Positions 54,001 through 61,199 of a stretch of 64,000 nucleotides of DNA are shown here, one piece after another. This stretch comes from HGM04593 sp045646965. GTDB taxonomy: Bacteria > Bacteroidota > Bacteroidia > Bacteroidales > Bacteroidaceae. Location of the stretch: the NCBI GenBank assembly GCA_045646965.1, contig JAZRLR010000025.1, forward strand, positions 50,074 through 114,073. Direction: 5' to 3'. The notes under the pieces were generated by a model that was not told the origin of the DNA, did no database searches, and was given only the letters and a program-made list of their open reading frames with translations. Numbering within the stretch: the stretch's first letter is position 1; each line of letters starts with the position of its first letter. A program made the translations under genes and the position numbers.

Positions 54001-54359
54001 ATTATTGTGATAATTTGCGAGAGAGGAATCTCTTTGCTGTTTCCGACGATGAGCTTGCGTGTGAGGTGTGTGATGCTCCAGAAGAGGAACAGAATACCTC
54101 CAGCGCTCAATATCGCGCTCATATAGTTCACCATAAGAGCCACATTCTCGGGCTTGGCAAAGAGCGAGAAGAAGTTGGCGGTAAGCATAAAGAAAGGGGC
54201 GCCGGGGGGGTGTCCCACCTCCAGTTTATTGCCCGAGAGGATAAACTCGGGGCAATCCCAAAAACTTGCGCTTGGCTCCACGGTGAGGCAGTAGGTAAAT
54301 GCCGCAATGGCAAACACCACCCAACCGGTAATGTTGTTTACAATTTTGAATTGTTTCAT
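51003..54359 (-). CDS. DUF2723 family membrane protein (GT-C-like, glycosyltransferase family 117)
   Basis: A 1118-residue membrane protein. The N-terminal DUF2723 domain contains EPSASFWDCPEFILSGNKLEVGHPPGAPFFML near residues 25-55, a conserved acidic loop as in protein O-mannosyltransferases. About 12-14 helices reach to residue 700. The C-terminal soluble half includes FTCGDNDTFPLWYNQEVEGVR and ends in helical repeats of TPR-like pattern (about 1000-1100). Family members are common in Bacteroidetes and are suspected to glycosylate exported proteins or lipids; no activity is shown here. The frame is open to 54455, but ATG 54359 fits the -33/-7 promoter at 54425-54456, which would lie inside the longer frame. 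Confidence 0.88.
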   Translation of the reverse strand: MKQFKIVNNITGWVVFAIAAFTYCLTVEPSASFWDCPEFILSGNKLEVGHPPGAPFFMLTANFFSLFAKPENVALMVNYMSAILSAGGILFLFWSITHLTRKLIVGNSKEIPLSQIITIIASGVVGSLAYTWSDTYWFSAVEGEVYGYSSLCTAVVFWLILKWEENADKPHSDRWLVLIAYLMGLSIGVHLLNLLCIPAIVLVAYYKRTRNATLKGVLGAVAVSGILVAVVLYGIVPGVVKVGGWFELLFVNVLGFRFNTGLIIYLVLLCATLIWGIYESEKGTKRTTVAAIFTAAVGLLGIPFYGYGILSIILGIAVLIAIYFVAKIRRSEKYLVSLRFLNTSMLCMLVIMIGYSSYALIVVRSAANTPMDQNSPEDIFTLGAYLGREQYGSRPLLYGNAYSSEIERVPEGEYLVPKVIVGAPKYAPKEKASPDEKDSYEILSYDKEVIYAQNMLFPRMYSYEHANWGPNKINLYEQWCGGKIEGRNIRYRAPWGKTEIINMPTQWENLKFFVNYQLNHMYWRYFLWNFVGRQNDIQSHGEFENGNWITGINFIDSLLVGNQEKLPTVLKENKGRNVFYALPLILGIIGIMWQARRGREGKQQLLVVFMLFFMTGLAIVLYLNQTPLQPRERDYAYAGSFYAFAIWIGMGVAGITEWLGKRNAAVSTAAAAIGLLVPVQMVSQTWDDHDRSGRYACRDFGQNYLYTIPEEGNPIIFTCGDNDTFPLWYNQEVEGVRTDARVCNLSYLNTDWYIDQMRRPAYDSPSIPIKWDRIDYAGNSNEAVKVEPAYKETIKKLYQSNPEGAKRRFGENPFEIKNIMKNWVRNKNEKLHLIPTDTVYIKIDRDAVIRSGMIVPEEYKDEMPEYMAISLNGRSKLFRADLMLLEMLSQCNWERPLYMSMTVGDENYLPSLKKFFVQEGLAYRITPFNWVELGYSKGNDIIADTEAFYHNVMNRFKFGGFKEYPAYYSDETINRMVFTHRRLISSLAAQLYNEGENAKALNLLDLIEEEFPSSIVPHSIATGGYDIGRLYMLLGKHDKGCKVLEELLKDRLEYIEWYTSLDQNRFENTLQESYMAIEMAKLVIAELKKGDNQCKAVATKYNTALNKIYTEWRSKTGV

Positions 54360-54424
54360 TATTTTGTAGATGTAGTTTTTCTGTGCATCGGATGCAAAGG
54401 GGTTCTTTCTCCCCAAAAATCGTG

Positions 54425-54456
54425 CAAATTTACCTAAACGGCGGGAGAAGAACAAA
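54425..54456 (-). promoter_or_regulatory. Promoter of the DUF2723-deacetylase-queG operon
   Basis: Minus strand TTTG (54456-54453), 20-bp spacer and TAAATTTG (54432-54425), both perfect; 65 bp before the chosen ATG. It lies directly after the priA stop (54477-54479). Confidence 0.7.
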
Positions 54457-54476
54457 ATATTACGTGCGAAAATCTG

Positions 54477-56723
54477 TTAAAGAGGGTCAATGTCGTAGTA
54501 CATCACCACGGAGCGGTAGCGGGCATTTTGCATAAACGCCTGCTGAACAGCCTGCAAAGCCTCGTTTACCCTGTACTGCGAGAGGGTGCTCTCCACCTTG
54601 AGCACAATCTTGCGTATGTAGAGCTCTTTTATGCGTGCCACAGGTGGCAGGTCGGGGCCCAGAATACGCTCCTCGAATATGCGGCGCAGCTCCTCGCCGA
54701 GCAGCTCCGAGAACTCCTCGAGGATGTTTATCTCGCGGTGCTTCACATATATGTAAACAAGCCGATAAAATGGCGGATAATGAAAGAGCATACGCTCCTT
54801 GAGCTGGCTGTTGTAGAACTGTATGTAGTTGTTCTGCACAATCTGCGGAATTACCGGTGCATCGGGTACCTTTGTCTGCAGAATCACCTTGCCCTGTCCG
54901 TTCTTGCGTCCGGCGCGGCCTGCCACCTGTGCCATAAGCTGAAAGGCTCTCTCGGTGGAGCGGAAGTCGGGGTAGTTGAGCAGCGTGTCGGCGTTTATGA
55001 TACCCACAACGGCCACATTGTCAAAGTCGAGCCCTTTCGACACCATCTGTGTGCCGATGAGGATATCGGTCTTTCCCTCCTGAAAGCGTGTGATTATATC
55101 CTCGTAGGCGGTGCGTGTGCGTGTGGTGTCGAGGTCCATACGCGCTATGCGTGCCTCGGGGAATATGTTCTGCAGGTCGTCCTCAATCTTCTCGGTGTCA
55201 TATCCCAGGTTCACAAAGTTGTTTTCTTCGCAGTTGGGGCAGTGCTTGGGTGCGGGTATGGTGTAGCCGCAGTAGTGACAGGTGAGTTTCTGCGCGTTCT
55301 TGTGCAGCGTGAGGCTCACATCGCAGTGCTTGCAACGTGGCACCCAGCCGCAGGTGCGGCATTCGAGCAGGGGAGAGTATCCGCGGCGGTTCTGAAAGAG
55401 AATCACTTGCTTTTTCTCCTTTAAGGCGTTGCCTATCTCCTCGACAAGCGCATCGCTGAAGGCTCCCGTCATACGTTTGCGGTGTGCCATATCCTTGGTA
55501 TCCACCACCTCTATCTGCGGCATCTGCACGGCGCGGTGGCGCGTGGTAAGGCTCACAAGGCCATACTTGCCTGTGGTGGCGTTGTAGTAGCTCTCTATCG
55601 AGGGCGTGGCTGTGCCGAGCAGTGTCTTTGCGCCAAAGAACGACGCAAGCACGATGGCTGCATTGCGGGCGTTGTATCGCGGCGCGGGCTCCTGCTGCTT
55701 GTAGCTGTTCTCGTGCTCCTCGTCCACAATTACAAGCCCCAGATTCTTAAAGGGCAGAAAGAGCGACGAGCGCACACCCAGAATTATGTCGTAGGGCGCG
55801 TCGCTTATCTGTTTCTTCCATATCTCCACCCTCTCGGCGTCGGAGAATTTAGAGTGGTAAAGGCCAATCCTGTTGCCAAACACTCGGCGCAGTCGTTCTA
55901 TAATCTGCTTTGTGAGTGCAATCTCGGGCAGCAGGTAGAGCACCTGCTTGCCCTCGTCGAGGGCTTTTGTTATGAGGTGTATGTATATCTCGGTCTTTCC
56001 TGCCGAAGTGACGCCGTGCAGCAGGGTGACATTTTTCTGTGTAAAAGAGGCTGTAATCTTGTCGAGGGTCTCCTGCTGTGCATCGGTGAGGCTGTTGAGG
56101 GGCGCTGTGGGCTCGTCGGTTGTGTTAAGGCGCCCCACCTCCACCTCGTAGCTTTCAAGGATTCCCTTGTTTACAAGCTCCTTGTAGATGCTTGGCTGCA
56201 CCTGCGCCTTCTCTATGAGGCGGTGCTTTGCCACCTCGCGGTAGCTGCCGTCCTCGCAACGTGCCATCTCGAGGTATGTGGCAAGCAGACGCTGTCGGCG
56301 GGGGGCTCTCGACAGCCCCTGCATAATGAGGTTTATGGCCTTTTCATCGCGACAATTTGCGGCAAGTCTTGTGCGTTGCTCTGTGCGCGGCTTGAACTCT
56401 CCTTTCAGTCCCTGCGGAATGGCAGCCTTGTATATATCGCCCATCGGGCTCAAATAGTAGCGGGCAATCCACTCCCACAGCTTTAGCTGGGTGGGTAGCA
56501 TAATGGGAGTCTCGTCGAGCAGTTCCTCAATGGGACGCACCTTGCAGTTCTGTGGTTTATTGTCGTGTGCCGTCGCCACCATAGCCGTGTAATGTCTTTT
56601 TGGGCCGAGTGGAACGCTCACGCGACACCCTGCCTGCACCTTCTCCTCAAGCTCCTGTGGCACGCTGTAAGTGTAGCACTCGGGGAGGGGCAATGGTAAT
56701 ATAACATCTACATATTTTGCCAT
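54477..56723 (-). CDS. priA: Primosomal protein N' (replication restart helicase PriA)
   Basis: 3'-to-5' DNA helicase that reloads the replisome at stalled forks. The 748-residue protein has the N-terminal DNA-binding domain with DVILPLPLPECYTYSVP, the helicase Walker A GVTSAGKTEIY near residue 248, DEEH box (VDEEHENSYKQ) and eight zinc cysteines (CRTC, CKHC, CHYC, CPNC, near residues 460-505). Helicase motifs DILIGTQMVSKGLDF and QVAGRAGRKN follow. The frame is open to 56834 but the family N-terminus begins at ATG 56723. Confidence 0.96.
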   Translation of the reverse strand: MAKYVDVILPLPLPECYTYSVPQELEEKVQAGCRVSVPLGPKRHYTAMVATAHDNKPQNCKVRPIEELLDETPIMLPTQLKLWEWIARYYLSPMGDIYKAAIPQGLKGEFKPRTEQRTRLAANCRDEKAINLIMQGLSRAPRRQRLLATYLEMARCEDGSYREVAKHRLIEKAQVQPSIYKELVNKGILESYEVEVGRLNTTDEPTAPLNSLTDAQQETLDKITASFTQKNVTLLHGVTSAGKTEIYIHLITKALDEGKQVLYLLPEIALTKQIIERLRRVFGNRIGLYHSKFSDAERVEIWKKQISDAPYDIILGVRSSLFLPFKNLGLVIVDEEHENSYKQQEPAPRYNARNAAIVLASFFGAKTLLGTATPSIESYYNATTGKYGLVSLTTRHRAVQMPQIEVVDTKDMAHRKRMTGAFSDALVEEIGNALKEKKQVILFQNRRGYSPLLECRTCGWVPRCKHCDVSLTLHKNAQKLTCHYCGYTIPAPKHCPNCEENNFVNLGYDTEKIEDDLQNIFPEARIARMDLDTTRTRTAYEDIITRFQEGKTDILIGTQMVSKGLDFDNVAVVGIINADTLLNYPDFRSTERAFQLMAQVAGRAGRKNGQGKVILQTKVPDAPVIPQIVQNNYIQFYNSQLKERMLFHYPPFYRLVYIYVKHREINILEEFSELLGEELRRIFEERILGPDLPPVARIKELYIRKIVLKVESTLSQYRVNEALQAVQQAFMQNARYRSVVMYYDIDPL

Positions 56724-56799
56724 ATAATCAATGTGCGAATTTATTAAAAAAGCGGCAATGTACAAAGTGTTTCCTGCGTGTCGCGGCGCTTGTGCCGAT

Positions 56800-56831
56800 A
56801 AAAAAAGTGTGCCAAAGTAAATTCGGCACAC
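56800..56831 (-). terminator. Intrinsic terminator after the beta-barrel gene
   Basis: GTGTGCC (56807-56813) pairs with GGCACAC (56825-56831); on the minus strand the stem is followed by T7 (complement of 56800-56806). It lies 28 bp after the stop of the outer membrane protein gene and 84 bp before the priA start. Confidence 0.85.
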
Positions 56832-56858
56832 CATTTATAGTTTGTATAAATCTCTTCT

Positions 56859-57470
56859 TTAGAAAATATATGCTGCAGAAATCTGCCAGGTATTTACTTT
56901 AGAGCCCTTTACATAGTCCCAGGCGCCTCCTGTGGGGTCTGCCTTGAACTCACCTGTCTTGCCGAGAGCGATATTGTAGTTCACGTGCAGCTGTATGTGG
57001 TCGAGTACAATGGCGCCCAAGCCGAGGTTGAGGCTCAAGTTGCTCTTTTCATACTCCCACTGTGCCACATCACTGAAGGTCTCTTTTGTGTCGCCGATAA
57101 CCCAGCCGAACTGCGGGCCCACAGCCACAAAAGGCTCAAGGAATTTGTTTACGATGGGGAGAGAGAGCTCGTAGCGCAGGTACACGGGAATCTCGATGCT
57201 GCGACGTGTGATGTCCTCGTTGCCAATCTTTGAGCCGCTCTGTGAGTAAAGGAGGTTACCCTCGAGACCGAGTCCCACGATGGGAAGAACTACTTTTGCG
57301 GTGGGGCCGAAGAAGAAACCATTCTTTGAGTCCTTTGAGATGCCGTCTTCGAGGTCGCTTGGCTCTCCTGTGAGGTTTACACCGGCTTTAACACCCCAGT
57401 TGAACTGTGCAAACGCGGGTGCAGATACAAGCAAACACAATGTGAGTGCTATTCCAAAAATCTTTTTCAT
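56859..57470 (-). CDS. Outer membrane beta-barrel protein (PorT-like family)
   Basis: A 203-residue protein with a signal peptide (KKIFGIALTLCLLVSAPAFA, cleavage near residue 20 before QFNWGVKAG). Alternating-hydrophobicity strands fit an eight-stranded barrel; typical pieces are LGLEGNLLYSQSGSK, IEIPVYLRYELSLP, FVAVGPQFGWVIGD and the last strand ending TWQISAAYIF with a C-terminal aromatic residue. This is the opa-like/PorT-like family common in Bacteroidetes; no specific role is assigned. It has its own terminators on both sides and so is a single-gene unit. The frame is open to 57533, but the start at 57470 gives the signal peptide. Confidence 0.82.
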   Translation of the reverse strand: MKKIFGIALTLCLLVSAPAFAQFNWGVKAGVNLTGEPSDLEDGISKDSKNGFFFGPTAKVVLPIVGLGLEGNLLYSQSGSKIGNEDITRRSIEIPVYLRYELSLPIVNKFLEPFVAVGPQFGWVIGDTKETFSDVAQWEYEKSNLSLNLGLGAIVLDHIQLHVNYNIALGKTGEFKADPTGGAWDYVKGSKVNTWQISAAYIF

Positions 57471-57624
57471 ATCAATTTGTTTTAAGTTTAATATTTTTTC
57501 ACGTTGCGGCTCTTGCCGCGTATCTGTCTGCAAATTAAATGTAAAATAAGTAAATACGCAAATTTTGAGACTTTTCTTTGTGATGCGGGGGTGCTGTGGA
57601 GCTTTCTTTGCGGGTATATAATAA

Positions 57625-57652
57625 ATTGAGGCAGACCACGGTCTGCCTCAAT
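57625..57652 (-). terminator. Intrinsic terminator after the T9SS operon
   Basis: A 13-bp perfect inverted repeat (57625-57637 with 57640-57652) with only two unpaired bases at the centre. On the minus strand it starts 9 bp after the gldN stop and is followed by a T/A-rich tail. Confidence 0.85.
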
Positions 57653-57661
57653 GGGTGGGTG

Positions 57662-58714
57662 TTATCGTCTTGTGCGTCGCACCGAGTGCTTTGCTCCTCC
57701 TGTGCTCGGTTTGCTGCTTGTCTTCTTCTTTTTTGTCTCCTCTTTCTCGTTGCCGCTCTCTCTCTTTGTCTGTCGCTCGGCTGTTTTTTTGTTGTCTGTG
57801 GCTACGGAATCTGCGGCGGCACTCTTCTCGGCCTTGGCGGGCTGCTGTGCGTTCCACAGGTTATTGCGGAAGTCGGTGAGCTGTTTCTCAATGTTCTGCT
57901 GCTCCTTTTTCACTGCCACCGAGTCCTTGCAATACTGGTTTATGGCAAGGTTACGCAGGTTCACGGTCTTGTATATATCGCCTTCGTAGCATTTTTTTAT
58001 GAAGTAGTCGTCGATGCTCATTGACGACACGTTGTTATAGCTGCTTGTAACGAGTGACTGACGTGCGAGCAGGGGAGAAATTTCGTCGTAGTTGAGCCAG
58101 AACATAGGGTACTTGGTTACCTCGGTGGTGAACTCTCCCGCACGGTGCAGCACGGGGCATATAGCTGTCACGCGCTGGTTGTATGTGCCTGTTCTCTGGT
58201 CGTAGTAATAGCTCTCCTTTATGTAGTAACTCAAAATCTCGCTTGCAGGTATGTCGCTCTTGCCCACGATGAACTGTCCGTCGTTCTCCTCGTAGTATAT
58301 GCGGTAGTTGTCGAGCATATCTCTGGGGTTTATCTTGTTTTCCTCGGTGAAGGCCTCGTAACCGTCGAGGTTATAGGTGTAGGCGGTTATTGTGCCGTCG
58401 AGAATGAGACGGAAGATATATGTGAACAGGTTCACGCTCTCGCCCATAGGCTCCACGGGGTAGTAGAGCGATGCGTTCTTCTCCTTCTTGAGGTCGAGTG
58501 CGCGGTATATGTCGCGTTTCCACACCACGTCGGCCGGTGCTGTGGCGGTGGGGTATTGGCTCTTTGCTCTGTCGGTGAGGTTTATCACCGGTGCTGCGCT
58601 TGTCTTCTGCTCCTTGCGGGCTGTCTGCTTTGAGCGTGCAGGGGGCTGTGCAACGGCATATTGTCCCAAAAGTGCAAATATCGCAAGAACAATCAATTTG
58701 CTGATGTATTTCAT
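57662..58714 (-). CDS. gldN: Type IX secretion/gliding protein GldN (PorN)
   Basis: Periplasmic component that forms a ring complex with the lipoprotein GldK (PorKN) in the type IX secretion system. The 350-residue protein has a signal peptide (LIVLAIFALLGQYAVA, cleavage near residue 22). The core begins VVWKRDIYRALDLKKEKNASLYYP near residue 63 and contains LILDGTITAYTYNLDGYE and KYPMFWLNYDEI. The last 60 residues are a low-complexity tail rich in Lys, Arg, Ser and Thr (for example KEETKKKKTSSK, ending VRRTRR), outside the conserved core. Last gene of porP-gldK-gldL-gldM-gldN. Confidence 0.94.
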   Translation of the reverse strand: MKYISKLIVLAIFALLGQYAVAQPPARSKQTARKEQKTSAAPVINLTDRAKSQYPTATAPADVVWKRDIYRALDLKKEKNASLYYPVEPMGESVNLFTYIFRLILDGTITAYTYNLDGYEAFTEENKINPRDMLDNYRIYYEENDGQFIVGKSDIPASEILSYYIKESYYYDQRTGTYNQRVTAICPVLHRAGEFTTEVTKYPMFWLNYDEISPLLARQSLVTSSYNNVSSMSIDDYFIKKCYEGDIYKTVNLRNLAINQYCKDSVAVKKEQQNIEKQLTDFRNNLWNAQQPAKAEKSAAADSVATDNKKTAERQTKRESGNEKEETKKKKTSSKPSTGGAKHSVRRTRR

Positions 58715-58761
58715 AATCTTTGCTTTTTATCTTTGTTTGCGGCGGTGTAAATCCTTGCCGA

Positions 58762-60339
58762 TTAGTTAATTATCACTTCGAGCGATGTGGGCAGTGTGCG
58801 TTCTACATTGTCGGGGCCCACGGCCTTTACGTGCGATATGTAGAAGCGTTTGCCGCGTCCCAGGTTGCGGAACATATCTTTCTGACGGGCTGTGAAGCTC
58901 GCTCCTTGCGAGAGCAGGGGTATGGCGTTACCCATATTGTCGTAGAAGACTGTCTCGAACGAGAGCACCTTGAAATTTATGTTCAGGAGTCCGTCGTCGA
59001 TGGCTGCCACAATGCCGTCGGTAGACATAAGCGCCTGTTTGCTGAAGGCTGTGCCGCCGCGGTAGCGCTGTGTGTTGCCGTCCTTGTCCTTGAACTCGAT
59101 GAAGGGGGTGGGGTCGGGGAGCTGTCTCACACGGAATGTGTATTGTCCCATACTCTGGCTGCGTCCCTCCTCGTTGAGTGCGGTGACACCTATGGCGATA
59201 TCTTCGCCCACCTGTGCGGGTACCACGATATATCCGCCCTTTCCATCGCTTTTTATGCTTCCCTTGCCCGCTGCTATGCTTGCCGTAATCTTGTTTGCGG
59301 CAACGCCGGGCACCGAAATGCTCACGGGGTTGTCAAAGCCTGCGTAGAGCACGTTCATAAGTGAGGCGCTCACGGTTGCGGTGGGCTCCACCACGGTATA
59401 TTTCTGCGAGAAGTCGTAGCGTGTCTGCGTTCCCGCTCCGTCGTTTACAATCATATATCCGTTGAGGGTGTAGTCGCCCACGCTGTTGCACAGCTTGCTG
59501 TACTCGCCGTTCTCTGTCTCGAGCAGTTTGTCGTCGATGAATATCTGCGGGCGCTGTGTGGAATCGACAGCCGCCAGAATAATCTGTGCCGAGAACTCGC
59601 TGCCGCGCACGATATTGCGCGAGGTGGGTATAACGAGTGAGCGTATCTGGTTTACACGCACGTCGCCCACGTCGATATTGCGTGCAAGGGTGTGAAGCAC
59701 CTCTCCCTCGGCATAGCGCACGTCGTTCTGCAGTTTTGTGAGCAGGGTAATGGCGGCTATGGCGGGCATATTCTCAAAGTTGTACTCCTGCCAGTTCTTT
59801 AGCAGTGAGATGTCGCGCTTGGGTACCTCGGTGCTGAAACAGCTCTCTATCACGGCACGCTGCACCGAGTCGCTCACCATTGTGAGAATCTCCTCGCGGT
59901 AGCTTGTTATGGCGTCGAAGAGCTGTTTGCCCTGTCCGCTGCCGGGTGCAAGCATTACATAGGTCGAGGCCTCGAGGTCTTCGCGATTCACAAGGTTATT
60001 GTAATCGCCGTCGGCGCCGTCGGCTTTCTTGGCGATGCGCTCCTTGAGTCGTGTGGCGAGGTTATAGAGCGAGTCGGAAATGGTGCGAACGTGTGCGGCA
60101 CGGTTGTACCACTCGCGCACCTTCTCGGGGTTCTGTGCCATATAGGTGTCGAAATCCTTGTACAGAGCCTCGTTCTGCTTGCTTGCATTGTCCGAGCTTT
60201 TCGAGAGGCTCTCATCGACAAGGTTAAAGCCGTTGAGCACGTCCGACGACACGTTCAGCGCAAGCATCGCCATCAGAAGCACGTACATAAGATTTATCAT
60301 CTTCTGACGCGGAGATACTCTTTGTTTCTTTATCTTCAT
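58762..60339 (-). CDS. gldM: Type IX secretion/gliding motor protein GldM (PorM)
   Basis: Inner-membrane protein that couples the proton-driven motor to the periplasmic ring. The 525-residue protein has one N-terminal helix (about 15-33) in SPRQKMINLMYVLLMAML, with Arg11 and Tyr19 at the spacing of the motor residues Arg9/Tyr17 reported in Flavobacterium GldM. The long periplasmic part has the helical D1 domain followed by beta domains (for example PGVAANKITASIAAGKGSIK, and LEVIIN at the end). It follows gldL by 11 bp and precedes gldN by 47 bp. Confidence 0.95.
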   Translation of the reverse strand: MKIKKQRVSPRQKMINLMYVLLMAMLALNVSSDVLNGFNLVDESLSKSSDNASKQNEALYKDFDTYMAQNPEKVREWYNRAAHVRTISDSLYNLATRLKERIAKKADGADGDYNNLVNREDLEASTYVMLAPGSGQGKQLFDAITSYREEILTMVSDSVQRAVIESCFSTEVPKRDISLLKNWQEYNFENMPAIAAITLLTKLQNDVRYAEGEVLHTLARNIDVGDVRVNQIRSLVIPTSRNIVRGSEFSAQIILAAVDSTQRPQIFIDDKLLETENGEYSKLCNSVGDYTLNGYMIVNDGAGTQTRYDFSQKYTVVEPTATVSASLMNVLYAGFDNPVSISVPGVAANKITASIAAGKGSIKSDGKGGYIVVPAQVGEDIAIGVTALNEEGRSQSMGQYTFRVRQLPDPTPFIEFKDKDGNTQRYRGGTAFSKQALMSTDGIVAAIDDGLLNINFKVLSFETVFYDNMGNAIPLLSQGASFTARQKDMFRNLGRGKRFYISHVKAVGPDNVERTLPTSLEVIIN

Positions 60340-60350
60340 CGTTTTGCTTC

Positions 60351-61163
60351 TTATAGTTGAGGCTTGTTCATATTTATTGTCATAGCCTGAATCATACGGG
60401 CATACATCTGGTTGAGCTCTTCAATCTGTGCTGCCATCTTCTTTGTCTGCTCGTTCACCTGGTCTATGGCGTTCACCTGTGTGCCTGCGCTACGCAGCTG
60501 TGCCTCGTAGAGGGCGTTTATACCGGTGAGGTTGCGTGCGAGTGTCTCCATTTCCTTCATATTGTGTCCCAGGGCGTTTGCCTGTTCCGAAATATTCTTG
60601 ATTGCCTCGTTGAGTGTGCGCACCTTCTCGATGTACTCCTCGGTAACCTCGTCCATCTGGGGGTAGAGTGTGGGGTTGCTTGTGATGGCTGCTCCCTGCT
60701 GCACTGCGCCTGTGTTTACGTTCACAGGTTGTGCTGTGGTGCCGCCGTTTATGTTCACGGGTTGTGCAGGTGTGCCCACGTTAAGCACGGCGGGAGCGCT
60801 CTGGGGCTGTGCGGTAATCTCGCCACCCGCAGTGCCTATATTGCCGTTTATAACGATGGTGCCGCCTTGCAGGGGAAGGCCGCTTATACGTGCTGCCATA
60901 GCCTCCTCTGCTGCCTCTTCTCTCTGCTCGTCGATAGCCACGTCATAGGGGCGCTCAAAGGCCGAGAAGAAGAACACGAGTACCTCGGTTCCCATACCCA
61001 CGAAGAGCATAATATTTGCTCCTGCGATGTGTGTGAGCTTGAAAAGTGTTCCCAAAATAACGATTGCGGCACCCCAGCTGTAGAGGTAGTTGAGGATGGT
61101 TTTTCCTCTTGCCGAATCCATAAATGCCTGCAGGCGTCTTACCAATGTCTTATATTTGCCCAT
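60351..61163 (-). CDS. gldL: Type IX secretion/gliding motor protein GldL (PorL)
   Basis: Inner-membrane partner of GldM; five copies surround a GldM dimer in relatives and turn using the proton-motive force. The 270-residue protein has two helices (about 25-42 and 51-68). Glu60 in FVGMGTEVLVFFF corresponds to the essential membrane glutamate of the motor. The C-terminal cytoplasmic part (about 165-262) is a heptad-rich coiled coil. Between the helices and the coil lies an unusual Gly/Ala/Gln-rich linker (about 93-165) with a near-repeat, TPAQPVNINGG and TTAQPVNVNTG. Confidence 0.93.
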   Translation of the reverse strand: MGKYKTLVRRLQAFMDSARGKTILNYLYSWGAAIVILGTLFKLTHIAGANIMLFVGMGTEVLVFFFSAFERPYDVAIDEQREEAAEEAMAARISGLPLQGGTIVINGNIGTAGGEITAQPQSAPAVLNVGTPAQPVNINGGTTAQPVNVNTGAVQQGAAITSNPTLYPQMDEVTEEYIEKVRTLNEAIKNISEQANALGHNMKEMETLARNLTGINALYEAQLRSAGTQVNAIDQVNEQTKKMAAQIEELNQMYARMIQAMTINMNKPQL

Positions 61164-61199
61164 AGTTATATGCTTGATAATATGATGTGTGACTCTGTT

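Noticed and set aside
54360..54455. Longer N-terminus for the DUF2723 protein.
   Set aside because: A perfect -33/-7 promoter lies inside this stretch, and the family sequence begins at MKQFKIVNN.
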